Of a stretch of DNA of 64,000 bases, positions 1-14,079 are shown in pieces. Below the pieces are notes generated by a model, which was not told the origin of the DNA, ran no database searches, and saw nothing but the letters and a program-made list of their open reading frames with translations. A program made the translations under genes and the position numbers. The stretch comes from Timema cristinae (taxonomy: Eukaryota; Arthropoda; Insecta; Phasmatodea; Timematidae): positions 36,747,620 to 36,811,619 of the forward strand of contig JBCFYV010000001.1 in NCBI GenBank assembly GCA_039000515.1, written 5' to 3'. Positions within the stretch are counted from its first letter, which is position 1, and every line of letters starts with the position of its first letter.

Positions 1-3000
1 TGGAGCTCCCATTCATTTATAAGGGAAACCCTTTTTTTGCCCCCAAAATTTAAAAGGGCCTTTTTCCCAGCCACAGCTTAAACAAACATAAGACAAAAAA
101 AAACCCTAAAATAAACAAAAGAATTATTTCTATAGTTTTTTTTCTCCATATTGAAAGAGAAATTTTTTTGGGCATACACCCCGGGAAAAACATTCTCATC
201 AAGAATCATTAGTATGTAAATAGGGGGGATAAAAGAGGGGTTTTATTTTTTTGGGAAAATTGTGGATCAAGTTACGAAGAAAATTAAAAATTTTGGGTGG
301 GGGGAGTGAGGGGGATTAATAGAAAAGGTGGGTCATGTAAGTGGGGAAAAATGTTGTAACTATTTTGTGTGAAAAAGAAAAAACATTAAGATTTGGAATA
401 AAAAAAGATATAAAATATTCCCTCTTTTGTTTTGTTTATGTTAAAAGGCGAAGGAGTCGAAAAGGATGGGGAAAGGGTGGAGAAATTTAGTGGGGAGGGG
501 ATTAATACAAAGTTTTTTTTAGATAATGCCCAGTTTTTTGGGCTAAGCGTCAAGTATTTGCGTGTGCGAATGTTTAAAATATGAACCTATTATTTTTCAT
601 GAAAATTTTTACATTTATATAAATATATTTTGTGTTTTGGGTGTGTTTTTTTTGTATACCCAAACCCTATACACAAAAAAATCAGCAAAAACACCCAAAA
701 AATGAAATATAGGAAAAATAACTGTTTTCTATATTGAAATTTTTAAAGGCTAAAAAAATTTTTAAAATTAAACTCATTCAAAGGCCAAAAAAATTTCGTA
801 TTTTAACCAATAAGCACAAGTTACGTCAGGATAAGTTAGAAATTTAAAAATTATTATTTTTTAAAAAAGTATTGAAATTATTTTTTTTTTAAAAAAAATT
901 TGGCTTTTGGAAATTTTTTGGGTTTTTTAAAAAAAATTAAAGCTATCATTAAATTTAAATTTTAATTCATAATATACATATATTTTTTTTAACTTGAAAC
1001 CAAAAGGGATTATAGGTAAACCTGTAAACACAGGGGTATACATTTCAATCTAGTTACGCGTCATTATCCCCTTTGGGTTATAATTTTAAATTTTAATGGG
1101 AAGGGGAAAGGGTTGTTTTTGTTAATTTTTCCCTCCCTTTGAAAAAAAAAAAAAATTGAAAAAACTTTTAAATTTAGGCCCAAATCACACAAAAAACCAA
1201 AGATCCCCCTTATCCATGGTCATTTATTGGAGTTTGAGGGTTTGGGGATTTAAACCCGACAAAACGTATTTAAAAGTTTGAAAAAAATTTGTATTACAAA
1301 AACTTACAACTGTATATTTTAAATCAAATATTTTAGATTTGGTTAAAAACTCCCCTTTTAAATGAAATGAAACTAAGTTTTTTGAAAAATTTTTTTTAAA
1401 ATAAGGGATAGCGAATCTCACCAATTTAAAATGATCTTAATTATGGAAAAAACCATAAAAAGTACGTAAGTGACCAATTATAAAATTGACATTTTGTTAT
1501 GTTAATTTTTCCCAGTGCCAATTACCCTAATTTAAAATTTTCAAATGTTTTTTTTAATTTTTAAATTGATTGGGATAGAATGATCCCCTTTTTTTAATTT
1601 AGTGAATAAATGTATTTTTTTCAGATAAAAAGTATGATGTTTGAAAGGTGACGTCAAATTTGGGGTATAAGATTAGGCCCCAAAAAGGAAATTTAAGCCT
1701 AAAAGAAAATTATTATTAAAATAAAGGGATGAGTAAAAAATCATTTTTGAAGAAAGTTTCAGTCCCAAATTTCGTCGCTGTTAAATAAATTTTGGGAAAA
1801 TAAAAAGAAAATTTTGGGGAAAAATCAGTCGAGGTCTTAAAAAGATGATGGAGAAGTAATTTTAAAACACGAAAGGGAAAACATTTTTTACAGTTATTTA
1901 TCTAAATAAAAAAGTTTATCAAAAATTTTTAATTTGCGTAGTACCCTACTGGTATATGGGTTTAGTTTCAAATTGTAAATTTTTGAAAAACTGGGTTTAA
2001 ATTTTTTGGGTGCCTTTTAAAAAACAAAAAAAGATCTAAACAAATTTTGAAAAAAATTTTTAAAAGGTTTTTTAATAGATGGGCTCAAGGGCCACCAATA
2101 CTACAAGATTATTCAAAAAAAAAAAAAAGTTTTAAATTAAATCACAAAGGTTTCAACCCTGTACCCGGGTCGGGTTATTTAAAATGTCTTATCATTCTTA
2201 TTTTCTTCCCAATTTTTCCTCCTTTAATTATTTAAAATTTCCCTTTCCCTCCCACTTAAAACACTTTCTGTACACTTCCATCTTTTTGGGGCCCCCTTGA
2301 TTTTTTTCCAAATACTTCATTCCCAAAAATTTTTCTTTGGCAGTTTTCTTTTATAATTTTCATTACATCCCCATAACATCTGTTTGACTTCACCACTATC
2401 TCACGAAACCCCTACTTTTCCCCCGATGACTTCTTTCCCAAATTTGTTTCCCCATGTGACTTTTAACATGTTTCATAAAAATTTTATGGCCAAAAGCCCA
2501 ATTTACTATTACCTCTTAATTCGACGTAATGTTTTTTGGATGTGTTAAATTTTGGGGTTTATAAAAGTAGGGTTACAACATATTCATAAGTTAAAAGGGA
2601 CTTTTTATTCCCCAAAAGGGGTTTTTCTTACACATTTTAGATCAATTTTCCCTCCCCCCTTTCCTCTTTAACTTCTTTATATTTTCCCTTTCACAAAATC
2701 ACTTTTCCAAGTTTTTTTAAACGTTATGCACCTTCTCATTAAAATTTGTACTAAAAAGCTTTTTTTGGGCTTATAATTTTCTTGCATCACTTTTAAATTC
2801 AGTTTTCCCCCAAAAAGACAATATTTCTTTCCCAAACTTTTTAATTCCCTTTAATTTTATTCTTGTTTTTTTCCCTGTACTTTCCGTTTTTCCCCCCTTT
2901 AGCACAATCATCAGAAAACATAATTTTTAAATTTTTTTCCCCCCCGGGGTTTTCCCTCCCCCCTTTGTTCATGCCCAATTACCATTCCCGAGATTTAAGG

Positions 3001-6000
3001 GGGAAAGGTCACTTCCACTCCACTCAATTTTTTTTTTGGAAACAATTGTCAAAAAATACCCATAAATAAAAAAAATTCTGTTACCCTCATACAAAATTTT
3101 CACAAACATTGCAACTTCTTTTCCCCCCCCCCTTTACCCCTTTTCCTTTTTCAAATTTAATTTCTTTTCACTCTAAAATTTTCCCCCCGGACATTTATAA
3201 AATTCGTTCCAAGGTTTTTCCCATAGTCGTTTTCCTTTTCAAAATCTGCCCATTTATAAAAAGATTAGTCAAGTGGACTTTTTTTTCCAAAATTTTTGCT
3301 TTTCCCTTCTACACCCCCCTTTCATTTTATTTAAAAAATTTTTTTTTTCCAGTTATTTCATCTGGGTATGTCAGAAAACCCCATAAAGTGTTATCCTCCT
3401 ATTATTTTAAACCACCCTTTTTTCTTTAAAATGGTTTTTTATAGCCCCCAAATTTTAAATTTTCCCCTAGAGTTTTTTTCCCTTTTCAAATAAACTTCAG
3501 CCCCGTATAACCCTTTGTATCCCTATTACATTTGCTGCTATTATCATTTAATTTTATTCGCCCAACCCTAAATTTCCCTTTTCCTTGTTTCACCCTTTTT
3601 TATGCGTCCCTCCCACCTTTTTTCACTGGGAAGTTTTTCTTCTTTCTGTATTTTTTTTCCCCTTTTTTTTCATTTAAAATTTTCCTTTTCTAGATTGAAA
3701 TTTTCCTCAAACAATCCTCCGTAGTTCATTTTATTTTTCCCCTTGTTTCAAATTTCCCTTCCCTTTTTTCCATTCAGTTTTTAACTTGTTGTATTTTTCT
3801 CTTTCCTCCTTTTATTATTTGCAAAATTTAAGAATGTCTTTTTTTTTTAAAATTCTAATCTTTCCTGTTTTCCGTAAATTTTTAATTTATTTTTCTTTTA
3901 TTTTTTCTCCCCTTTTTTCCACTTTCCCCTTATTTTTAAAAAATTTCTTCTAAATTTTTATTTTTCCCCTCCATTGTTTCCCTTCCCCCACCCTTTCCCA
4001 ATTAAAATGTCCCCTTCCTTTATTTTTGCCCCCAAAAATTACCTCCTCAAAACAGCTTCACCAAATGTTTTTTTTTCTTTTCTAATTAAACTTAAACATT
4101 TGCCGTATAGAATATTTATAAAAATTAACGGAAATTTTTTTTTTTTGAACAAAAATATCGGGAAATTTAAAAGGGGAATTTTTGGGAGAAAAAGGGAAAT
4201 TTTTTTTAAAACGGGCCAAAAAATTTTTAAAAAGAAACTAATAAAATTTTTAATACTCCCAATTTTTTCTTTCTTTTAAAAAAGTAAAATAAAAAAAAAA
4301 ATTTTTGTCAATGTTTTTTCCCGCGAAAAAAAATATTTTTATTCAAAATTTTTGTTCAAAAGTTAAAGGGTTTTCGTCAAAAACCATTTCACCCAAAAAA
4401 TTTTTTGGTAGGGCAACTTTTCCCCTTCTTTCTCTTTTTTTTTTCTTTTACCTTCCCCCTTAAAGCAGGTACAAAAAATTATTTAAAAATTAAATTTGGT
4501 TTTTCCCTTTTGGCCCTTGCCTAAAAAACCCCTATTATTTTTTTTTAATTGAATTTAAAATTTAAACTAAAAATTTTCATTTAAATTTAATGAGTCCCCC
4601 AAAAAAAAAACCCACTGTTATATAAAAAATGTAATATTTTTCCCAACTCATTTATATGGTATTAAAAGAAAATTTTTAACTAAAATTATTTTAAATGTAA
4701 AATTTATTTTTTTACTCCATTAACAATTTTTTAAATGATTTATAATTTTTTCAAAATAAAACTAAATTTGAACTTTTTAAAAAATTTTAAATTCAAATAG
4801 TGGGTAAAAAAATTGGTTTTTTTTTTAAAACCTTGGTTAATGTCAAAAATCCCGGGAAAATGGTATTATCGGGGAATTTTTTTCCAAAATTAAGTAGACA
4901 TCCTGCTTTAATTATGTATTAAAATTTAATTGCTAGTTGACTCCTCGGGTTGATTTTTTGATATATTTCATGTGATTTTATTTTTTTTTAAACTGTTAAT
5001 GTAAAAAGGTTTTTGTAATTTTTTAAAAAAATTTAAATTTTTGATAATATGGTAAAATTTGATTTTAATTACATTACGGGTTTTTTTATATTTTAAATTA
5101 AAGTTTGTCCCGGAATTTAAATTCTTAAAAATATTTTAAAGAGTCTGTACATGATAACCTGAACTAATATTCTTTTGTTTGAACCCTCTTTGGAGTTTAA
5201 TTGGATTTTTTTTTGAATTTAAAGTATGCTAGTTTTGGCAGATTATTTATTTAGTCCCTTTTAAAATTTGATGGGGATATATGCAAATTCGAGAAAAACC
5301 TGTGATTATGCAGTTTTTAGTTTTTTCAAAACATTTTAAATAATTTAAAACTTGCTTAGCACAAAATAAAGATTTTTTTTCTTAAAAAAAAATATACAAA
5401 TATTTGTTGAAAACCAAAGACATAAAAGGATTTTCATGAAATTAATTTTTAAATTAATAAAAAAACTTTTATTAAAAAAGTCAAAAAATCTTGAAGATAT
5501 TAAGATTATTTAATATCATTTCTGAAGAAAATTAAACGGTTTTTTTAAAGGGGGTTATATTTTAATTTTTTTAGACGAAAAAAAAAAATTGCTGAAAAAA
5601 GTGCACCAAAAAATCCCCCTTTTTTTGGGCCTCGCTTATATTCCCAAAAAATTCTAAATATGTATTGAGTTTTATTATTTTTTTTTACTTGGGCCCCTAG
5701 ATAGAGATGATTCACTGGGAAAACCCCCCTTTTTAATAAAATCAAAATTTTTATTTTAATTTTAATCGAGGAGTTTTTTAATACTGGTACTTTGAAATAA
5801 GTCTATATGCAAAAATGGTACTTGTACAATAAATCAACATGCAAATTTCTGGTAATTTTAAAAGTTTTCCCCGTAAGGGCCCGGCAACAAGTTTTTAAAA
5901 ATTTTATTTCCAAAAAACCCTTTTTCCCCCTTTCCCCCTCCCGGGACAAACTTCGTTTGGGGAAGGGGGGGGGAATTTTCCCGCCCAACCGTTTTGGTTA

Positions 6001-9000
6001 AAATTTAAAACTTGGGATCCCTTATTTAAATTCAAATAAATTTAATTTTTTAGCGAAAAAAATTATTAAAACCCAAGGGTATTGGAAAAAGGGGGGTTTT
6101 AATTTTTTAATTTAAAATTTCCTGCCCACCCCTGGAATATTTTAAATTTTTAAATTTTCAAAAAATTTTTTAATTTTTGGTTTTAATTACTGAAAAAAAC
6201 CCTTTTTTTAAAAAAAACCAAAAAGGGAAAAATTAAATTGGAAAACCCCCTTTTTAAATTTCATTTTATGGTTTTTCAAATTGGGTTTACCCAATACTAC
6301 AAAATTTTTTATAAATTTTTTGATTTTTTTTTTTAAAATTATTTATTGGAAAAATATCTTTTTTCTTTTTAACGCCCCTTAAGTTAGTATTTTTCCCGCC
6401 CCTTTTGTCTTTAAATTTTTTTCTTTTAAAAATACAATTATAAAAAATTTTTTTGGAAACTTATTTTTACCCTTCCTTTTTAAAAAAAACTTTTTAAAAA
6501 TTTTTTTTCCCGCCTAGCGCCTTATTTTTCAAGTTAACCAAGGTCTTTTGAAAAAAAAAAAATTTTTGGGGGGTTTTAAACCCCTACTAATGTTGTTTTT
6601 AATTTTAATTTTTTTGATAATTTTGTTTAAATTGGCGGAAAAAAATTGTTCCTCCAATAATTCACCCTTTTTTTGGGGGTTTATTAAAAAAATTGAAAAT
6701 AGGGCCAAACCATTTGGTTTTAAAAGAAAATTACCAAAGGCTGTTCATTTTCTTAATTTTTTTTTGAGATTTTTTTAATTTTAATACAATTTTTCAATAA
6801 TTTAATTTTCCTCCAAAAATTTTTTCTTTTTTAAATATTTCCAAAATTTTGAGGAATGGGTTTTGGTAAATTTTTAAACAAAGGGAAATCACTTTTTTTA
6901 CCTTTTGGTTGTTTTATTTTTATAACATAAAAACAAAATTTGATTTTTTTTTTTTTCCGGGGGAATTTTTATTTTTTTTTTTAATTTGGTTTTTTAAAAA
7001 AAAATTAACTTTTAAAATTTGGGGCCCTCTGTTAAAAATTTAAATTTTTTTTAAATTTTTTTGACCTCATGGGGCATTTAAAACCAACTTTAATGCCTTT
7101 TTAAATGGGGGGGTTTTTCAGCCAAAGACGACCCAAACCAATCTTATTTGGGGGTTTAATTTTTTTTAACGCCTTTTCTTTAATAGGATTTTTTAATTTT
7201 GGCCCCCTTTTATTTTTTAAAAATTTTTTTCAAGTAGGGGGGGGAGAAAAAACTTATTTGGTTTTTTCCCAAGTTTGAGTTTTTAAATCGACTTTAAAAT
7301 TTTTTTAAAAGGAAACCCTTTTAAAACTTTTTTTTTTGCCCCCTTAAAAAATTTTTTTTATAACCCTTTTTTAAATTTTTTAAATTTTTTTTTTAAAAAT
7401 TTTTTAGGGAAACCAAACCCCTTTTTTTTTTCATTTTTAAATTTTAAAAATTTTTTTTTTGCCCTTTCCCTTCATTTTAAAAAATTAAACTTTTTTAAAT
7501 AATTTTAAATTTAAAGATTTTTTTAATTTAATAACCCAAAATTTTGGTTTTATTATTAAAAAATTCTGTTTTAATTTTTTAAAAAAGCCCTTTTGGTTTT
7601 TTTAAAACTAACACCGGGCCCCAAGGGAATTTTTTGGAAATTAATTAAACTTAGGTACAGGCAAAGAAAATTTTTTTTAAATAAAATTTCTTTTTTTCAT
7701 AAATTTTTTTCATTTTTTTAAATTAGTTTTAAAATTTAATTTTTATTTTTTTTATAACTTATTTTATTTTTTATTTTATAAAGGGGGTTTTTAAAAGGAA
7801 TTTAATTTTTGTTGTTGCATTAATTCACCCAATTAAACATTTTTGGGGGTTTAGGCCCCAAACCCCAAAACCAAAAGTTTTTTTTTTTAAATTTTAGCCC
7901 CAAATTTCATATTTTTAAAACCCCCCCTTTTTTTTTTAGTGCACCCTTTTTTTTTTTTCGGGAAGGGGGGCAAAAACCTTTTAACCCATCATTTTTTCCT
8001 TTTTAATTAAATTTCATGGAAATTTAATTAAAGGGGGGTTTTTTTTGAATAAAACGGGCCCATTTGGGGGTTTACTTTTAACCAATGGGTGGGGGGGTTT
8101 TTTCCTTTCAAGGAATTAAGGGAGAATTTTTAAGGAAGAAAAAAAAATTCTTTCCACCCGGGGGGGGCTTTTTAAATTTATAGGTATGGGGAAGGGGGGA
8201 AAACTTTTAAAAATAATTTATAGGGCAAAACAAAATTAAACCCAAAATTAAAAAAAAATTAAAATAAAAAACTTCCCAAATTTAAAACTTAAAAAATTTT
8301 AATTTTTTTTTTAACCGAAATTTTTTTTTCAGTTTGGGGGTTTTTCCCGGTTTTTGGGCCTTTTAAGTTTAACCCCTTTTTTTAACTTTCCATTGGAGGG
8401 GGGGGGGGTTTTTTTAAAGGATTTTTTAATTTTTTGGCCCAAGGGGACCTTTTTTTTGTTTTTCCACCCCAAAATTTTTTCCCTTAAGGGCCAAATAAAA
8501 AACCCTCTTAAAAATTTTTTTGGGTTTTAAAAGGGCCCAAGTAGAAAATTTAAAAAAAATTAAAAAGTTTCCAAAATTAAAAGGGGTTTTCATTTTTTTT
8601 CCGGGGAAAAAAGAAAATTCGCCAAAAAGAAACCACCGGCCTCCAAAAAAACTTTTTTGGGTTTTAAAAATTTTTGACTTTTTTTAAAACGGTTTGCAAA
8701 AAAAAATTTTTTCCCTTTTTCCAAAAAATTAATTGGAAGTTTGGGCCTATTCAAACAAAAAACACTTTACCTTTTGGCCTTTTTTTTTTTAAAGGAAACT
8801 TTGGAAAATTTTTTGGAAAACATGCGAAAAAGTGGTTCAAAATTTTTAAAAATTTCCATTTTTTTTTGGTTTTTTTTTTTTTTAAAAAAAACCCCAGATT
8901 TTGCCCAAAAAAATTTAAACCGGGGGGCCCTTTTTTCTTTTAAAAAAAAAACCCTTTTTTTTAACCCCTTGGAAAAAAAAAAATTGAATAAAAAAAGGAT

Positions 9001-10850
9001 TTTTTGGGGAAGACAAAAAAAAAGTTTAAATTTGATGGGTTTAAAAAAGTTTTTTGGTTCAAATTTTATTTTTAAAAAAAACCTTTTTTTTAAAAAAAAT
9101 AAAGGGAAAATAAATTTTGAAAAAATTTAAAAAATTTAAAAAAATTAAAACATCAAAAATTTAAAAAACTTTTTTTTTTTAAATTTTTTTTAGGGAAAAA
9201 AAATCCGGGAAAAAAAAAAAAAAAATTTTGAAAATTTTTTTTTTTATTTATTTTTTAGATTTAAAAGTTTTTATTCTTTCCAAAAACCAAAAAAAAATTT
9301 CAATTTAAATTCAGAGTCCCGTTTTTTCAAACCTTTACCTTTTTTAAAGGGTTATTTAAAAATGAATAAAAAAATTTTTTTTATTTAAAAAAAAAGGTTC
9401 AAAAAAATTAAAAATTTTTAAAAAATTGTAAGAAAGGGTTGGGTTTTTTGAATTTAATTTTAAATTGGGTTGGTAAAAACCCCTTTAAAACCCCGGCCCC
9501 CTTTTTGGGGAAATGTAAACTTAAAAATTTTAAAAAATGCAAACCCCTTTTTTAAAAAAATTTTAAAATTTGGTTTCAAGGCCACTAGAATTCATTTTTT
9601 CCCCCTTAAGAAATTGGTTTAAAAAAATTTTCCCAACTTTTTGTTTTTTTTAAAAAAAAAAAAAAACCCCAAAAAACTTTTTTTAATTTTAAATTTAAAA
9701 AAATTTTTTTTTGGGGTGAAAAATTTTTTTTCCCTATTTAAAAAATTTTCCTTCCAATTTTTTTTTTTTTTTTTCAAATTTCTGTTAATTTTAAAATAAT
9801 TTTTGGGATAAAGCCCGTTTTTTAAAAGTTTTTTTTATTTTAAATTGACCCGGGAAAAATTTTTGTTTTTTTCTTTTTTTTATTTTTCCAAGCCCAAATT
9901 TTTTTTTGCTTTTAAAATTGGGGGTCCAAAAAAAAATTTTTTTTTAATTTCCTAACGGGCCAAAAAACCCCCCAAAATTTTTTTTAATAAAAAAATAAAA
10001 TTTTCTTTGATAGATTTAAAAAATTTAAAAAATAAAAAAATAACTTATTTATGGGAAATTTACTATAAGTCGTGTGCTTAAAAACCCCAAAAGTAGTTTT
10101 TTGGGGGATTTTTTAAAAAAGGGGGCTTGGAGCGAAATTTCTATGTTAGGATAATAATGTCTTTTAGGGCTTCCCAAGTTTGTAAAATATTATTAATGGA
10201 GGGGAAAAAATAAAAGAATAACTACTTTTTTACTTTTTATCCCCGTGAAAATAATTAAATGAGTAATTTAAAAAAAATATATAAAAAAAAAAATTTTTAA
10301 AAAGGGTAGTCCTTTTTTAAAATGAATACAATTTTTGGGTTTTAAAAAGGGAAAATTTTATATTTTTAAAAAGAACAAACCCAAAAAATCTCGTGTAAAA
10401 AACATATATAAAAAATATTTAATTCCCTCAAACAACCCTTTTGGTTTTTTTGGGAAAAATTAAAATCAGTTGGGTTTTCACAGGAACAATCTCTAATTAA
10501 AATGAGTTCCAGGGGCGCCAAAGAAACCGGAAATTTTGCCCGGGAAAAAATAAAAATAATAGGGGTAAGGGGGTTTAAAAATAATGGGGGAAAAAGATTT
10601 TTTAAAAAAATAATACAAAAAATTTTCACAACATTTTTTTGGATTTTGGTAAAATTATTTCCTGTGAAGACAATGTCCCAAATTTTTTTTTGATAACATC
10701 TATTAAAAGTAAAATTAAATTTTAAAAGGGAAAAATGGTTTGACCGATTTTTAGAAATATGAAAAATATTGGAAAATTTTAATTGAACAAAAAAACCCAA
10801 ACCCAAAAAAATTTTTAAAAATTTTTGATTGACAGAAGTAAAAATTTAAA
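1..10850. other. Homopolymer-saturated, probably low-quality assembly segment
   Basis: Nearly every stretch here is made of runs of 3 to 10 identical bases (A, T, G and C alike, for example about ten G at 8399-8408). The texture stops within a few tens of bases near 10,850, after which the sequence is ordinary. Biological low-complexity DNA usually repeats a motif; here the order of bases looks random but each base is stretched, as expected from homopolymer miscalling or very poor consensus. All open frames inside it are rich in Phe, Lys, Leu and Pro encoded by runs, and none resembles a known family. I annotate no gene in this segment. A real but extremely biased sequence cannot be excluded from the sequence alone. 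Confidence 0.75.
2230..4280. other. Pyrimidine-rich block inside the noisy segment
   Basis: The plus strand is strongly biased to C and T across this block, unlike the A/T-run sequence on either side. Its texture resembles the cleaner pyrimidine-rich block at 14.1-15.6 kb, so both may derive from one repeat family, but homopolymer noise prevents alignment by eye. Apparent open frames such as 3109-3429 and 3974-4279 come from the absence of A-rich stops and are not credible genes. Confidence 0.35.
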
Positions 10851-10904
10851 AATTTCCCTTTGAGATTTTTGACCTCAAAATATCTAGCGGTAAGTTCGCT
10901 TATA

Positions 10905-11770
10905 ATGTATCAGTACAGAGTGGGTCAGAAAATGTCAACATATATAATAAAACTGATACTATAGCTTTATTATTTTAACCGCTAGCTCTTTGAAATCAAA
11001 CTTAAATAACACCAACAAAATTAATTTCATTTCTACTTATCCTTGATTAGTTCATTTTTTTTAACCTTAAGATGTCCACCATTATATGCAATATCTTGTT
11101 TTATGCATTTTTTGAAACTTAACTTTGTTTGTTAAAGTGAGTTAAAGCTGTGTCCAAGTTCCTCTCACTCTGCACAGATAATCTCTCCAAAGCTCAATCT
11201 TCATCACAGGAATCGACACTTTGGTGATGTCTTGTTTCTACTTTCTACATCATTGTTAAGAAAGATGTATTACTTATATAAAAATCTCATAAACAATAAT
11301 GTGACTCAGATTGTGACATCGCTGTAAACATGTCGTTAGCTTCTAAGTCTCTAGACCCGCTACCAGCTCTTGTGGTTGACTTTTATGACATTGAGATGCA
11401 ATGACACGAATACCAACAGAATGGGGTTCGAGAAAGATGGGGTGGCGGCACACTCAACATCAATGGAGGTGGTTTGCTGGGCACCTTGTTTCAAGAAATT
11501 TGGACATCGCCTGGCCACCACGTTCCCCAGACTTAACAGCTTCAGACTTTTTCTCGTGGATAATGTTAAAGAGTCATGTTGACGCAATTCATCCAAACAC
11601 AATTATTCAGGAACTATAGAAACAAGTGTGGTTGTTAAAGTAATTCAACAAGATAAATCCTACATAGTCACATCAATTTTGTAAAGCACATACAACAATG
11701 TATTGCATTTAATGATGGCCAATTTAAGGACATTGCTTATAAAAATGAATAAATAAGCGGTATGTAGAGT
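10905..11770 (+). mobile_element. Tc1/mariner superfamily element, decayed
   Basis: The transposase relic at 11,340-11,760 sits inside a region that probably contains the whole truncated element. Upstream at about 10,917 a stretch reading gagtgggtcagaaaatgtc resembles the terminal sequence of this kind of insect element (inference from memory of such termini). I could not identify a matching inverted terminus or TA duplication downstream, so the outer limits are approximate. Confidence 0.4.
11340..11760 (+). pseudogene. Insect-type Tc1/mariner transposase, C-terminal relic
   Basis: Transposase relic of the IS630/Tc1/mariner superfamily, whose enzymes cut and paste DNA using a DDE/D triad. 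Three family blocks are visible in different frames. DGVAAHST near 11,436 matches the block holding the second catalytic Asp. IAWPPRSPDLTASDFF at about 11,506-11,553 is the highly characteristic block before the third acidic residue. KHIQQCIAFNDGQF at about 11,684-11,740 is the C-terminal block and ends at a stop after ...YKNE. The first two blocks are in different frames, an in-frame stop at about 11,617 separates the second and third, and the N-terminal DNA-binding half is not recognisable. It is a dead fragment. The superfamily assignment is firm; the subfamily is not. Confidence 0.8.
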
Positions 11771-11899
11771 ATTATCAAAATTTTGTAGTTATTTAAGTTT
11801 AATGTTAAGTTTTTGGTAGTTGAAATAAAGATTAAATGTGTCAAAAATTTATCATTTAATTTAAAATGGAAAAATAAAATATATGCATTGGTTGCAGAT

Positions 11900-14050
11900 T
11901 TATGATAAAATATGAAAACATACTTCAGATTGTGGTTGCATTAAAGTTACATTAAAGTTTCATTTTGAACTATCTGGTGGTTGATGAATTAATTATAATA
12001 TGATAAAACAAATAATGGATTTTTAAACACCTTATCATAGCAGTAGCTGTCCTTGCTGGAGCCGAAATGATGAGTCTTTAAAAAAAAACCTCAAAATAAT
12101 TGATAAATTGCAGAATACATACCTAAAGCAACTGGTCCAGGGCTGATATCTTTCCTCTTGAAGTAAATTTGCAACAATTTAGAAGAATATCTCAACAAAT
12201 CTCACGGAACAACTTCGTAAATAATGAGGAGAGATTTAGTACGACGCACATCACACCCATATAAAGTTAGGACATGAGACCAGCTTCTTGTCTAAGCTCC
12301 AGCTTTAAGCATTCCAGTCGATTTCAAAACGGTTTGAAATCCAGTAATTAAGGTGGTAGATGAACAATCCCCTACAGAAATGTGTTTTGGATAAGGTAGT
12401 AAATCACATACAATGATAATAGAATGCACCTACAAAAAATCCCTGATAATTTTAGTTTATCCAGGTGATTTTTACTATGTTTAAAGTTTGAAAATTCCTA
12501 CATTTTTACCATAATTTTATTATTGCTAAAACATTATATGCACTTGGCATTTGGATTAAAAAACTTTCAAATAAGGTGATTAATAGAAATAAATAAAATA
12601 CATTCAAGACTATCGTTAGTGAAAATGTATTTCAAATACAGATAAACAGAACCAATATGGAAAAACATTTGAAAATTTTTCTATCAAAAAAACACTTTAA
12701 CCTACACTCAGAGAAGTAAAAACATAAATAACATTGGGAACACTATTGTAAAATATTGTTTTTTATCAAATATTTTTTAAGGATAAATTTCACTACTTTA
12801 TTTTTAATCCTAAGCTGCTATACCTTTTTTAGCGTTTTCTAGGATTATTAATAGCTCGGACTTGGGTTATTCTATCTTCAGAACCCTTTTTATCTTTTCA
12901 GAAGTAGCATGTGCTAGTGGAGTTCTTTGTGTTTGACGGATTAATATCCACTATCCAAAGTGAAATTGCATTTCTTACACTGTGTATAAGAGCTTTAGGT
13001 AACTCATAAAATGATGTTGCACATTTATGAATAATAAAAACATAAAAATATTGTTTTGCAGCATGTATATTTTAAAAAAGGCACTCCATATTTATAGATA
13101 ATCCAGGCTACAGGTTTGAATTGCCATACAAGAGACAGCAGATAATTTTAACAATTGTTAGAACATTCTTATGATCTTTCCTAACAGTGTTGCTCCAGAG
13201 GAAGTCAGTTAGTATTTCGGAACGTAATTAAAATTTCAACTTACCAAGAGAATGTGAAAGATTTGAGAATTTTTGAATTATTTTGAAACAATATTAGATG
13301 TCAAATCAGTTATGTGCTTTTTTCTTTGATAAAAATCAAATGAACTTTGTCTTAATGCTTCTAGGCTAAATTTAAATCTGAGAGTATGATTGCTGGATTA
13401 AGGCAAGTCACAGCTAGTGTAAGCCAGTTAATTCATGGGTGAACGTTTCATAAACCTTCAAACCAATTGCTTCAGTGTTCCCTGAATTTAAAAAAAATCT
13501 ACAGTTTTTACTTTATACTTTTTTTAAGCCGAGTGTGATATTAAAAATTTATATTAAAATATTTGGTCAACAATAAATTATTTTTACTATTTATATCTTC
13601 AGCTTTGATCGATAACCCCATTCAGTCTCTTTAGGTTCCATAAATTACGTCATGATATTATCAAATATTAAACAAAGCGAAGCGTGAAGAAAAGGTGCTA
13701 GATGGATACTGATCTGATATTCTTTGAGAAATAGTTCAAATCCAGACATTAAAGACTTGAATAATGTTCGTTTCAAGCCCAAGAATCTTCCAAAAAAGTT
13801 GCAACTGTGATTGAAGCTGTTATATTTTGGCGTAACCTTTGAATGTTGTTTTGGCCATTCATAAGACTGACTAGAGATTGTCTCCCCGTATTTCTCAAAT
13901 ATATATCTCAATAACAGTAACTATAACGAGCTAAATCGTGCCTATCTTGCACTGGTCAAATCATGTTATATATTGTGGTTTTTACGCCAATTATATTGAA
14001 TTTTTTTTTTTTTAGGCTGGAAATCATATTTTGCAATTGAGGTTAGACTA
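11900..14050. other. AT-rich spacer, nothing recognised
   Basis: No credible gene or repeat recognised. The minus-strand open frame at 13,645-13,911 (88 codons) has no family resemblance that I can see and is within chance expectation for this composition. Confidence 0.5.
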
Positions 14051-14079
14051 TATGTATCACTCACTATATGTCCTCACAA

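Noticed and set aside
1..10806. Many open frames in the first 10.8 kb, for example 8,741-9,130 (129 codons) and 10,366-10,806 (146 codons)
   Set aside because: They are products of homopolymer runs (Phe, Lys, Leu, Pro) in unreliable sequence and show no family resemblance.
13645..13911. Minus-strand frame of 88 codons as a host gene
   Set aside because: No recognisable motif, no splice or promoter evidence, and within chance length for this composition.
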